Source: Phycisphaerae bacterium
GTDB lineage: Bacteria; Planctomycetota; Phycisphaerae; Tepidisphaerales; Tepidisphaeraceae
Reading direction: 5' to 3'
NCBI GenBank assembly: GCA_030448225.1
Contig: JAUJNJ010000127.1
Coordinates: forward strand, 1-14,913
DNA length: 14,913 nucleotides
Positions 7,358 through 14,645 of the stretch are shown piece by piece. Each line of letters starts with the position of its first letter. Position 1 is the first letter of the stretch. The notes below the pieces were generated by a model that searched no databases, was not told the origin of the DNA, and saw nothing but the letters and a program-made list of their open reading frames with translations. The translations under genes were made by a program, and so were the position numbers.

Positions 7358-7470
7358 GAGGAGGGGAAGAGGATGGAGGATAAGATCGAGGAGGAAGACC
7401 AGACGTTCGGGCTGCTCGTCGCCTTCCTCCATCTTCCGTCCCTCCATCCTCCATCCTCGACTTCAGCTTC
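7358..7470. repeat. Inverted repeat, copy 3 (inner arms only)
   Basis: The purine arm at 7358-7398 (AGGGGAAGAGGATGGAGGAT and onward) faces the pyrimidine arm at 7423-7470 (CTTCCTCCATCTTCCGTCCC, then TCCATCCTCCATCC). They match the inner arms of copies 2, 4 and 5. The outer ACCACGGAGACACGGAG arms are absent; GTAACACGGGGGG at 7346-7358 may be the eroded left one. The 24-base centre (ACCAGACGTTCGGGCTGCTC and onward) is unique. It lies between divergent gene starts rather than after a stop codon, unlike the full copies. Confidence 0.7.
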
Positions 7471-7507
7471 TCGTTTCGCCCGCCGCGGGGAGTAGAATCG
7501 GGGCGCG

Positions 7508-9345
7508 ATGACGCTCCGCCGGAAGATGGCTTACCAGATCGCCGCGATGATCGTGGGGCTGCTGCTCGTGAGCGCGGCGGCTGTGGGGGCCGCGCGGGCT
7601 GCACCAGGATTACGGGCTGGCGCTGGCGGGTACGAGGAGCTGCGCGAGGTGTACCGCATCGGCTCGCACCTCGAGACCGCCCGCACGCTGCTGGCGATCC
7701 GGCCGCCCCAGCGGGAGCGGGCGGCCGGCGAGGTGGCGACGGCGGCGACGGGGGTTGGCGCTGCTCCAGAAGTCGCGCGGCGGCGGCGGCGGCGGCGGGA
7801 CCGTTTCGGGCGATGCCGACGCGGCGCTGCGGGCGAGGCTGACGGCCGCCGAGAACCGCCTGCGGGCGCCGGCCGCCGGCGATGACGACGGCGACCCATT
7901 GGGCGACGACGCGCGCCGCGCGGGACGGACGCCGACGCCCGCCGACGCGGCCGGCGTGGCGGGCGACGTGGCGGCGGTCAACGCGCGCGCGTTGCTGCGA
8001 CCTGGGCGGCGGGCGTGCAGGCGCGAGATCGAGGCGGGCGAGGCGGCGGCCGACGGCGGCTGCGGTCGACGACGCTCGCCACCGCCGCCGTCTCGGCGCG
8101 GCGGTCATCGCCGGCGGTGCTGCTGGGCGCGTGGCAGTACCGCGGCGTGGTCCGCCCGCTCCAGCTGCCTCGGCGCGGGCGTCCGCCGGGTGGCGGCCGG
8201 GCGGTTCGCCGAGCGCGTCGAGCCCGACGCCCGCGCCGAGGAGTTCACCCGCCTCGCCGCCGACTTCAACCGCATGGCCGGCGAGCTCGACCTCGTTCTA
8301 CCGCGAGCTGGAACAGAAGGTCGCGGCCAAGAGCAAGGAGCTGATCGCTCGGCCGCCTCGCGAGCGTCGGGTACCTCGCCGCGGGCGTCGCGCACGAGAT
8401 CAACAACCCGCTCGGCATCATCACCGGCTACGCCGAGCTGTCGCTCGCGAAGCTCGCCGGCGCGCGCGGCGGCGGCGGCGATCACAACGGCCGCGACGGC
8501 ACCCACGGCGACGCGACATCGGCGCCGACGCCGACGCCGACCGCGCCGAGCGCGCGAGACGCCGCGCGTGATCTGCGACGAGGCGTTCCGCTGCAAGGAC
8601 ATCACCGCCCGCCTCCTCTCGCTCGCCCGCCCCCGGCGACGGCCACCGCGCTCGCGTCGACCTCGGCCGGGTGGCCGAGGGCGTCGTCGCCGTCGTGGCC
8701 GGGCTCCCGCAGTTCGCCGGCCGCGTGCCGACGGTGCGCGCGCAGCGCGGGCGAGGACCTCGTCGTGACGGCGGTCGAGGCGGAGATGCGGCAGGTCGTG
8801 ATGAACCTCGTCATCAACGCGATGGAAGCGATCGATTTGCGCGCCCGCGACGGGTCGCGACGTCGGCGGCGGCGTGAGCGTGAGCGTCAGCGGGCGCGGC
8901 GCGGCGGCGACGGCGGCGCCGCGGGCGGGGCCGTCACGGTCGACGTGCGCCGCGACGATGTCGTGGAACTCGCGGTGAGCGACGACGGCGCGGGATGACG
9001 CGCCCGGCGACGATCGCGCGCGTTCGAGCCGTTCTACACCGAGAGCGCGGCCCGCGCCAGCACGGGACGGGCCTGGGCCTGTCGATCACGCACGCGATCG
9101 TCACGTCGCACGGCGGCCGGATCGACGCCGCCAGCGACGGCCCCGGCCGCGGCAGCCGGTTCACCGTGCGCCTGCCCGCCGCGACGCCCGGCGACGCCGA
9201 CGGTGCCGCGAACGCGGAAGGAACGAGTCGCCTGAACGCGTCGCCTCGAGGAACGGACCGTTATCCTCAGCGACGCTCTCGCATGCTCGCCTACAGCGGT
9301 GCATTCCAGATCCAAATCCAAGGCGGCGTAGAAGCATCGGGATGA
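7508..9345 (+). CDS. Sensor histidine kinase with HAMP-like linker, frame-disrupted
   Basis: Across about a dozen frame changes the plus strand encodes an inner-membrane sensor kinase of about 580 residues. TM1 is [20 protein letters not shown] from ATG 7508. A sensor region follows ([30 protein letters not shown]), then TM2 (ATAAVSA / VIAGGA / [15 protein letters not shown]) and a HAMP-like segment ([20 protein letters not shown]). The H-box is [20 protein letters not shown], with the phospho-accepting His codon at 8393-8395. The ATPase has its N-box ([17 protein letters not shown]), G1 (VSDDGAG), F-box (FEPFYTE) and G2 ([20 protein letters not shown]). Every catalytic motif is intact although adjacent motifs are in different frames, favouring sequence error over decay. 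The true stop is unclear; the last open frame ends at 9345, but an alternative frame stops near 9236. The response regulator downstream is its likely partner. Confidence 0.75.
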
Positions 9346-9665
9346 CGTGGCCTTGTGCGTTGTCACTGACGTGGACCGAGGGGAGCGGTAGCGACGTCGA
9401 GCATCCGCAGCAGCACCCGTCGCCGGGAAGCTCGCCGCGGTTCCAACTGACGTCGTATTCAATGAGGACGTTCGGATTGAACCGAGATCTGCGCACGATC
9501 GGCGTCGCCGTCGCTGCCTCGGGATGACATGGCTCACCATAGATGTAGATCCGGCGGACGCGTTGCTGCACGCGGACACGATCGGGCTGACCGGCTTCGC
9601 CAGCCTCGACGCCGCCCGGCGAGACGCCCAAACTGACCGCGCCCGTTTCGAACGAGCGGCTCGAC
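9346..9665. other. Lower-GC spacer between kinase and regulator with a repeated GGGATGAC box
   Basis: I support no gene in this 320-base stretch. It is 57-65% GC in samples. The 17-base box GCATCGGGATGACGTGG (9334-9350, starting just before the spacer) recurs as GCCTCGGGATGACATGG (9516-9532), with 15 of 17 bases shared. On the other strand these read as the TGTCATCCCGAG motif found in many dispersed bacterial intergenic repeats. A minus-strand open frame covering the spacer has unusual composition (GDGCCCGCSTSLPLPS) and no domain I recognise; it overlaps the kinase 3' end and is probably not a gene. Confidence 0.45.
9588..9622 (+). repeat. Copy of a 34-base piece of the response regulator
   Basis: The sequence starting GCTGACCGGCTTCGCC at 9588 and running 35 bases recurs at 9947-9980, inside the receiver domain of the downstream regulator (LTGFA.LDAAR), with a single extra G as the only difference. 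The offset is 359 bases. Sequence on either side is not alike, so this is a small isolated duplication or the remnant of a second receiver gene. Confidence 0.75.
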
Positions 9666-10304
9666 ATGGGGAAGCATCCGCTCGCGCCGCCGCCGCCGGG
9701 GAAGCTCGACCCGCGGGTGATGATCGTGGAGGACGAGCCGCGGCTGCGCGAGTTGTTGCTGCGGGCGATCGGCGGGTGGGGGTTCGACGTGGTCGCCGCC
9801 CGCAGCGGCGAGGCCCTGCGCGCGCCTGGCCGAGGAGCCGCAGGGGGTGGACATCGTCCTGCTCGACTTGAACCTGCCGGGCGTCGACGGGGATCGAGAC
9901 GTTCCGCCGCCTGCGGCGAGCGGCGGCCGGCGGTGCAGGGGATCGTGCTGACCGGCTTCGCCACCTCGACGCCGCCCGGCAGGCGATCCACCTCGACGTC
10001 GTGGAGTTCACCAAACCCGGCCGCTCGGCGAGATCGAGCGCGCTCGACCGGACGATGCGGCGGCTCGCCCCGACGCCGCCGGCGGTCGTCGAGCCGTTCG
10101 ACGCCCCCGCCGCCGCCCGCCGGGCCGGCCGCCGATGTCTCCGCCGCCGGCGCGCGCGGACGCTCGAGGAGGTCCGGCGCGACCACATCCTCGCCGCCCT
10201 GCGTCGCAACGACGGACCGCACCGCGACCGCCGCCGAACGCATCAGCCGCCGCACGCTCTACTACAAGCTCGGCGTTGCGCGGCAGGGTCACGTGCCGGA
10301 GTGA
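9666..10304 (+). CDS. Response regulator with receiver and Fis-type HTH domain, frame-disrupted
   Basis: The reconstructed protein is about 210 residues. The receiver starts DPRVMIVEDEPRLRELLLRA with the acidic pair, and the phosphorylated Asp is in VDIVLLDLNLPGVDG (codon 9865-9867). Next come the conserved Thr region (GIVLTGFA), DAARQAIHLD and the Lys of VEFTKP. A Pro-rich linker precedes a Fis-family helix-turn-helix (TLEEVRRDHILAALRRNDG, TATAAERISRRTLYYKL), like the DNA-binding part of RegA/PrrA/ActR-type regulators. About six frame changes are required between 9820 and 10230, but no key residue is lost. It starts at ATG 9666 without a clear ribosome-binding site, 320 bases after the kinase frame. 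A two-component pair with the kinase is inferred from order and strand. It ends in TGA 13 bases before the conserved boundary of inverted repeat copy 4. Confidence 0.75.
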   Translation: MGKHPLAPPPPGKLDPRVMIVEDEPRLRELLLRAIGGWGFDVVAARSGEALRAPGRGAAGGGHRPARLEPAGRRRGSRRSAACGERRPAVQGIVLTGFATSTPPGRRSTSTSWSSPNPAARRDRARSTGRCGGSPRRRRRSSSRSTPPPPPAGPAADVSAAGARGRSRRSGATTSSPPCVATTDRTATAAERISRRTLYYKLGVARQGHVPE

Positions 10305-10313
10305 CGCAACGGG

Positions 10314-10502
10314 GAGGAATTGAACCACGGAGACACGGAGGTAGGAGGAGAATACGAAGATGGAGGATGGAGGATGGAGGATCGGTGGGGAGACGGATTC
10401 GCGACACCCGCTCCTGCGTCTTCCTCTATCCTCTATCTTCCATCCTCCACCTTCGCTTCCTCCTCCGGCCTCCGTGTCTCCGTGCCTCCGTGGTTCAATT
10501 CC
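10314..10502. repeat. Intergenic inverted repeat, copy 4
   Basis: The left outer arm begins GAGGAATTGAACCACGGAGA (10314) and the right outer arm (10469-10502) is its reverse complement ending CTCCGTGGTTCAATTCC. The purine inner arm at 10345-10384 carries three tandem GATGGAG-type units, and the pyrimidine inner arm (10420-10466) answers it. The centre at 10385-10419 is unique. Both neighbouring genes point inward: the regulator stops 9-13 bases to the left, and the small membrane protein on the other strand uses a TGA inside the right arm (10495-10497). A bidirectional terminator would fit this position. Confidence 0.93.
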
Positions 10503-10963
10503 GCCGGGCGCGGTGGCCGGCGACGTCGTGGGCGGCGGCGGGACTTGGCCGAGGACCCGGCCGACGTCGTTGACGCCGAAGGGCGCGGACGTTCCAGGAT
10601 CACGTTGACCGGCGGGCGGGAGTCGTCGATCAGGGAGACGGCGCAGCTCGGCCGCCGGGGCGTCGCCGACGACGAAGCCGGCGACGTACATCGAGCCGCC
10701 GTCGTCGCCCGTCTCGCCGAGCTTCACGCCGAGGAACCGCTCGTCGCCGGCGAGGCGGGCCGACAGCAGTCGCGCGTGGTCGGCGGCCTGGCGGAGGTTG
10801 CGCCGCAGCGACCACTCCCGCGGCGAAGACCACCACGGCCGCCAGCACGCCCGCCGCCACCGCCGACGCGAACAGCCACGTCCGCCCGCGCGACGGGCGC
10901 GCGCGCCTCGGGCAACCCGGCGGGTTGCGGGGCGTCGGCAGCGCTGGCGTCGGACTCGCTCAT
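10495..10963 (-). CDS. Small single-TM membrane protein, unknown (frame-disrupted)
   Basis: The protein is about 155 residues when joined over three or four frame changes. The start is ATG 10963 (MSESDASAADAPQPAGLPEA), with no clear ribosome-binding site; the upstream bases belong to inverted repeat copy 5. A strong TM segment follows (WLFASAV then AAGVLAAVVVFAAGVV), then an extracytoplasmic domain: LRRNLRQAADHARLLSARLA, GDERFLGVKLGETGDDGG, MYVAGFVVGDAPAAELR, LIDDSRPPVNVILE and FGVNDVGRVLGQVPPPPTT. The tail is Pro/Thr-rich. I do not recognise the family. The stop TGA is most likely the one in AATTGA at the edge of inverted repeat copy 4, so the repeat appears to supply the gene's end. The lipoprotein gene lies upstream on the same strand, separated by copy 5. 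Confidence 0.5.
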
Positions 10964-10975
10964 CGGGGTGGCGAA

Positions 10976-11159
10976 GTTGAACCACGGAGACACGGAGACA
11001 CGGAGAGGAGGCGGAGAAGAGGATGGAAGGATGGAAAATGGTAGATGAAGTGAAACGACGTGCGTCCGTCGAACCGATCTTCCTCCATCCTTCATCCTCC
11101 ATTCTCCATCTTCGTTTTCTCCTCCTACCTCCGTGTCTCCGTGTCTCCGTGGTTCAATT
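10976..11159. repeat. Intergenic inverted repeat, copy 5
   Basis: The left outer arm (10976-11007) starts GTTGAACCACGGAGACACGG and has three ACACGGAG-type units. The right outer arm (11127-11159) is its reverse complement, ending TCTCCGTGGTTCAATT. Inner purine (11008-11050) and pyrimidine (11078-11124) arms flank a unique centre (11051-11077) that could itself form a small CGACG/CGTCG stem. The right edge lies 15 bases past the stop codon of the lipoprotein gene, the same spacing as at copies 1, 2 and 4. Confidence 0.93.
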
Positions 11160-11174
11160 CCCCCTCAGTCGAAC

Positions 11175-11673
11175 TCACGCCCCGCTCTGCGAGAGTTGCT
11201 CCATGATCTGCCGCAGGACTTCCTCGGGCGCGCTCGGGGCGCGGCACGCGGGCCTCGCGGTCCCAGCAGCGCTGCCCCTCGGCCGGGCCGCTGCTCGGTC
11301 TCGGCGGTCACGGCGAGGCGGCTCTTGGCGGCCGGCTCGTTCCAGTCGGGGATCACCTCGATGCGGTAGCGCGCGGTCCTGCCAGTAGCGGGCGATGTGG
11401 AAGTCGCCGCGGTAGCGCTTCCACCCGGTGACCACGATGCCGTCCTGCGCCTCGGCCACGCCGAGCGACAGCGGCGTGGCCGACACGATCTGCTTCACCC
11501 GCTCGACGAGTTGCTTCGGCGGCACCGCCACCGTCCCCGACGCCAGCGCGCCACCCGCGACGCCGCCGCCATCCGCGCCGGCTCGTTCCCGCAGCCGCCG
11601 GCGGCGAGGGCGCACTGGCTGCCAGGACGGGGACCATGACACGGGCGAGGCGGAGCGGCGATCGGTTCGGCAT
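11175..11673 (-). CDS. Predicted lipoprotein, unknown function (frame-disrupted)
   Basis: The protein is about 165 residues. It starts at ATG 11673, fixed by a strong GGAGGT 8 bases upstream. The signal peptide is PNRSPLRLARVMVPVLAAS and, after one indel near 11610, ALAAGGCGNEPARM, a clear lipobox (LAAGGC) for signal peptidase II; the mature protein would be lipid-anchored outside the inner membrane. The body reads VPPKQLVERVKQIVSATPLS, LGVAEAQDGIVVTGWKRY and RGDFHIARYWQDR, then in another frame RYRIEVIPDWNEPAAKSRLA and VTAETEQRP. The original frame returns for the C-terminal EEVLRQIMEQLSQSGA. The fold looks alpha/beta, similar in feel to small envelope lipoproteins, but I cannot name a family. 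It lies alone between inverted repeat copy 5 and the hybrid kinase gene, on the same strand as both flanking genes. Confidence 0.6.
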
Positions 11674-11681
11674 GCGGGCGG

Positions 11682-11687
11682 ACCTCC
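11682..11687 (-). promoter_or_regulatory. Ribosome-binding site of the lipoprotein gene
   Basis: GGAGGT on the minus strand is 8 bases before ATG 11673. It is the best Shine-Dalgarno sequence in the window and rules out the longer open frame that reaches 11735. Confidence 0.75.
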
Positions 11688-11821
11688 AGTGAAAGAGCGA
11701 CAGACCTTAGCAGAACCGGCCGGGACGGGAAACACGACCGAAGGTGCGGCGACGCGGGGCGGGGCGGGGGGGTATGATCGGGCTAGTCGTTATGTTCCAG
11801 GGCCGGTGCGGGAGGCGTGGG

Positions 11822-14080
11822 TCACGGGTCGGCGGCGGTGGCCCGGCGGATGTCGGCCTGGAGCTTTTGGAAGTTGATCGGCTTGGTCAGGTGCTCGAAG
11901 AAGCCGGCCTCCTTCGACTTGCGGACGTCCTCCTCCATGCCGAAGCCGCTCAGCGCGATGCCGCGGATCTCCGGGCCCCCGCCGTCGCTGCGGCGCTGGC
12001 GGATGGCCTGCATGAGTTCCAGGCCGCTGCCGTCGGGCAGGCCGATGTCGCTGATCACGAGGTCGGCGCCGTCGCGGTCGAACGCGTCGAGCGCCTCGCC
12101 GACGCTGTGGGCGGTTGCGATGCGGTGGCCGAGGCGCTGGAGCAGGCGGCCCATGGCGCGGGCGGTGTCCTCGTGGTCGTCCACGAGCAGGATGCGCAGC
12201 GTCGCGGCGCGGGCGTCGGCCCCGGGCAGGCCGGGGGCGGGCTCGAGCGTTCTGGATGGGTCCGGTGCGTCCACGGTCCCCAATTCTACGACGACCGCCG
12301 CGCCGTGTCCTGTCCCCTCGCTTTCAGCCTTTAGGCGACCCCCGGACATATCGATTAACGCCTTGCTGATCGCCAGGCCCAGCCCCAGCCCGCCGAACCG
12401 GCGGGTGATCGACCGCTCGCCCTGCTCGAACGCGTCGAAAATGCGGGGCAACAGGTCCGGCTCGATGCCGATGCCGGTGTCGCGCACCTCGACCACGAGC
12501 CGCTCGCCGGCGCCCCCGACGTGGGGCGAGCCGTTCGGCGACCTGTTGCCCCCGTCGCCGGCGGGCGACCCGTTGCCCCCCTCGGCCGGCGACCCGTTGC
12601 CGTTGCCCCCGTCGCCCGGCGACCCGTGGCCCGCCTCGGCGGCGGCGGCGGGGCCGGCGGGCTCGTTGCGGGTGCGGATCCAGATCTGCCCGCCGGCGGG
12701 GGTGAACTTCACCGCGTTCTTGATGAGGTTCCAGAACACCTGCTGGAGCCGGGCCGAGTCGCCGCGGGTGTGGAAGCGGGCGGCGGCGAGGTCGGCGTGG
12801 AGGCGCTGGCCCTTGCCGCCGATCTCGTCGCGGCAGATGTCGATCGCGTCGGCCAGCGACTGGTGGACATCCACCAGCTGCGCGTTCAACTCCAGCTTGC
12901 CGCGGGAGATGCGCGTCAGGTCGAGCAGGTCGTCGATCAGCCGGGCCTCGAGCTCGACGTTGCGCTTGATCATCGCGACCGACGGGCGCATCTCCGGCGG
13001 CAGGTCCGGCTCGGACTCCATCGCCTGCACGGTCGACAGCACCGGGGTCAGCGGCGTGCGCAGCTCGTGGCTCAGGACGGCGAGGAAGCGGTCCTTGGCG
13101 GCGTTGGCGCCCTCGGCGGCGTCCTTCGCCTCGCGCAGCTCCTGCTCGAACCGCTTGCGGTCGTGGATGTCGGTCGAGGTGCCGAACCACTTGGTCGCCC
13201 GCCCCTCGGCGTCGCGCAGCGGCACGCCGCGCGTGGCGAACCAGCGGTAGGTGCCGTCGGCGCCGCGGAGGCGGTACTCGCAGTCGTAGTCCCCCTGCCC
13301 CGCCACCGCCGCCCGCCAGGCCTCGGCGGTGCCGGCGCGGTCGTCGGGGTGGATGGCCTGCGCCCAGCCCTCGCCGAGCTGCTCGGCCTCGGGCACGCCG
13401 GTGTAGCGGACCCACTGGGTGCTGAGGTAGTCGCAGTACCCGTCGGCGCGGGTCGTCCAGACGAGCTGGGGGATCGCCTCGGCGAGCACGCGGTACTGCT
13501 GCTCGCTCGTGCGCAGCGCCTGGTAGAGGCGGGCGTTGTCGATCGCGATGGCCGCCTGCGCCGCCACGCCGGCGATGAGGCGCTCGTCGCGGTCGCCGAA
13601 CACCCCGGCCCGCGGGTGACCGAAGAACAGCCCGCCGAGCACCTCGCCCGAGCGGGAGACGACCGGGGCGGCGAGGTAGCTCTTGACCGGCAGGTGCCCG
13701 GCGGGCAGGCCGGCGTGGGGCGCGTTGCGGCCGAAGTGGGGCTGGGCGGTGACGTCGTCGTAGCGGACGACGCCCTCGCCGCGGAACGTGGGGCCGAACA
13801 CGTCGGTGGCGCGGGGCATCGGGAAGGCGGCGAACGCCTCGCGCGGCACGCCGGAGATCGTGTAGAGCGTGTAGGACTCGCCCCCCGCGCCGCGGACGTT
13901 GTAGAAGACCGCGCCGAACGCGGCGCCGGTGAGGGCGGTCGTCTCGTCGGTGACGGTCTGCACGAGCGTGTGGACGTCGAGCTCGGCGGCGAGGCGGCCG
14001 CCGATGCGGTACAGCGCGTCGGTCGTGCGCGTCTCCTCGCGGAGCCGCTGCTCGGCGCGCTTGCGGTCGGTGATCTCCAC
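11822..14080 (-). CDS. Hybrid sensor histidine kinase (GAF-PAS-HisKA-HATPase-REC), 5' end truncated at a junction
   Basis: About 752 residues are readable from GTG 14080 without any frame break. Residues 1-20 (VEITDRKRAEQRLREETR) are the typical end of a PAS/PAC domain whose body is missing. A GAF domain spans about 25-180, then a PAS domain at 190-315 (QYRVLAEAIPQLVWTTRADG to STDIHDRKR). HisKA follows with H338 in FLAVLSHELRTPLTP, then the HATPase (FWNLIKNAVKFTP, VRDTGIGI, FEQGERSITRRFGGLGLGLA). The C-terminal receiver has D678 in LVISDIGLPDGSG, the acidic pair in LLVDDHED and K in LTKPI. It lacks TM segments, so it is soluble and would autophosphorylate and pass phosphate to its own receiver. 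A 50-residue low-complexity insert breaks the ATPase domain. The frame runs on to 14896, but beyond about 14,090 it is antisense to the kinase fragment on the other strand. The true start is therefore unknown. Confidence 0.93.
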   Translation of the reverse strand: MEITDRKRAEQRLREETRTTDALYRIGGRLAAELDVHTLVQTVTDETTALTGAAFGAVFYNVRGAGGESYTLYTISGVPREAFAAFPMPRATDVFGPTFRGEGVVRYDDVTAQPHFGRNAPHAGLPAGHLPVKSYLAAPVVSRSGEVLGGLFFGHPRAGVFGDRDERLIAGVAAQAAIAIDNARLYQALRTSEQQYRVLAEAIPQLVWTTRADGYCDYLSTQWVRYTGVPEAEQLGEGWAQAIHPDDRAGTAEAWRAAVAGQGDYDCEYRLRGADGTYRWFATRGVPLRDAEGRATKWFGTSTDIHDRKRFEQELREAKDAAEGANAAKDRFLAVLSHELRTPLTPVLSTVQAMESEPDLPPEMRPSVAMIKRNVELEARLIDDLLDLTRISRGKLELNAQLVDVHQSLADAIDICRDEIGGKGQRLHADLAAARFHTRGDSARLQQVFWNLIKNAVKFTPAGGQIWIRTRNEPAGPAAAAEAGHGSPGDGGNGNGSPAEGGNGSPAGDGGNRSPNGSPHVGGAGERLVVEVRDTGIGIEPDLLPRIFDAFEQGERSITRRFGGLGLGLAISKALIDMSGGRLKAESEGTGHGAAVVVELGTVDAPDPSRTLEPAPGLPGADARAATLRILLVDDHEDTARAMGRLLQRLGHRIATAHSVGEALDAFDRDGADLVISDIGLPDGSGLELMQAIRQRRSDGGGPEIRGIALSGFGMEEDVRKSKEAGFFEHLTKPINFQKLQADIRRATAADP
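12510..12660 (-). repeat. Degenerate tandem repeat coding a Gly/Ser/Asn-rich insert in the kinase ATPase domain
   Basis: The plus strand shows five or six imperfect 24-30 base units built on GGCGACCCGTTGCCCCC. On the coding strand they give GNGSPAEGGNGSPAGDGG-like residues. The insert separates two beta strands of the HATPase domain (IWIRTRNE and RLVVEVRDTG). Reading frame is preserved, since unit lengths are multiples of three. Confidence 0.8.
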
Positions 14081-14100
14081 GACGACCACGCCCGCTTCGT
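14081..14100. other. Abrupt junction between two unrelated sequence blocks
   Basis: The hybrid kinase coding sequence (-) stops making sense upstream of about 14,090, and the P-loop kinase coding sequence (+) begins in mid-protein at about 14,084. GC falls from 72% (14041-14100) to 53% (14101-14160) and 62% in the next two 60-base blocks. The shared bases GACGACCACGCCCGC can be read sensibly by either gene, which fits a join at short sequence identity. Confidence 0.7.
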
Positions 14101-14617
14101 TTATTTTCGTAAACGCGAAAACGCCTCGCCCGACTACCACCCTTACGAAGACCCGAACCCATTCGAGGTGACGCTGATGGCCGGCCTGCCCGGCGCGGGC
14201 AAGGACACACGGATAAAAAACAACGTGCCGCCCAACATGCCCGTGTTGTCGCTCGACAATATCCGGCGCGAACTCGGCATCACGCCCACGAACGATCAAA
14301 GCGCGGTCATTCGCACGGCAAAGGAGCGGGCGAAAACGTTGCTGCGCGCCCAGCGATCGTTCGTGTGGAACGCGACCAACATTTCCAAACCGCTGCGCGC
14401 ATCGCTGGTTGATCTGTTCACGGCCTACGCGGGCGCAGCAGCGCGGGTGCGCATCGTGTACGTCCACGCACCGCTCAGCCGAATCTTGGAGCACAACCGG
14501 CGACGTAACGGCGAGGCCGTTGTTCCCGAACAGGTCATCCGCGCCCTGCACGCCCGCCTCGACGTTCCCGACCCGACCGAAGCCCATCGCGTCGAAATTG
14601 CCTGTTCGGGAAGGTGA
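14084..14617 (+). CDS. P-loop kinase-like protein (AAA/polynucleotide kinase type), N-terminus missing
   Basis: About 177 residues of the C-terminal part are present. DHARFVYFRKRENASPDYHP leads to FEVTLMAGLPGAGKDT, a Walker A/P-loop. The following blocks are MPVLSLDNIRRELG, AKERAKTLLRAQRSFVWNAT, NISKPLRASLVDLF, VRIVYVHAPLSRILEHNRRR and VPEQVIRALHARLDVPDPTE. This order (P-loop, SLD..R, WNATN, R..YV.AP, HNRRR lid) matches the Pnkp/zeta-like kinases that phosphorylate nucleic acid ends or small metabolites with ATP; relatives often carry an N-terminal HD or nucleotidyltransferase-like part. No start codon or ribosome-binding site is visible before Walker A except an internal ATG at 14177, so the gene is cut at the junction. 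Lower GC and different codon choice (AAC, AAA, GTT) set it apart from the rest. The dehydrogenase follows 28 bases downstream on the same strand. Confidence 0.8.
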   Translation, partial: DHARFVYFRKRENASPDYHPYEDPNPFEVTLMAGLPGAGKDTRIKNNVPPNMPVLSLDNIRRELGITPTNDQSAVIRTAKERAKTLLRAQRSFVWNATNISKPLRASLVDLFTAYAGAAARVRIVYVHAPLSRILEHNRRRNGEAVVPEQVIRALHARLDVPDPTEAHRVEIACSGR

Positions 14618-14645
14618 ACGGGCCGTAAAAAGGGAACCTGAGCAC

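Noticed and set aside
7508..9345. Programmed frameshifting in the histidine kinase
   Set aside because: About a dozen changes in both directions without slippery sites or a consistent pattern. Sequence error or random indels explain them better.
9462..9486. GGTTCAATCC on the minus strand as a tRNA 3' part
   Set aside because: No cloverleaf can be drawn from the upstream bases.
9161..10255. Minus-strand open frames of 360-390 codons opposite the regulator
   Set aside because: Arg/Pro/Ser-rich shadows; the plus strand holds receiver and HTH motifs over most of this range.
10338..10384. GATGGAG tandem units as a CRISPR or minisatellite array
   Set aside because: Units are 7-9 bases without spacers and have a matching complementary arm, so they belong to the inverted repeat.
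12521..14100. Long plus-strand open frame opposite the hybrid kinase
   Set aside because: Antisense shadow of GAF/PAS/HisKA coding sequence. Only its last part, after about 14,084, is a real P-loop protein.
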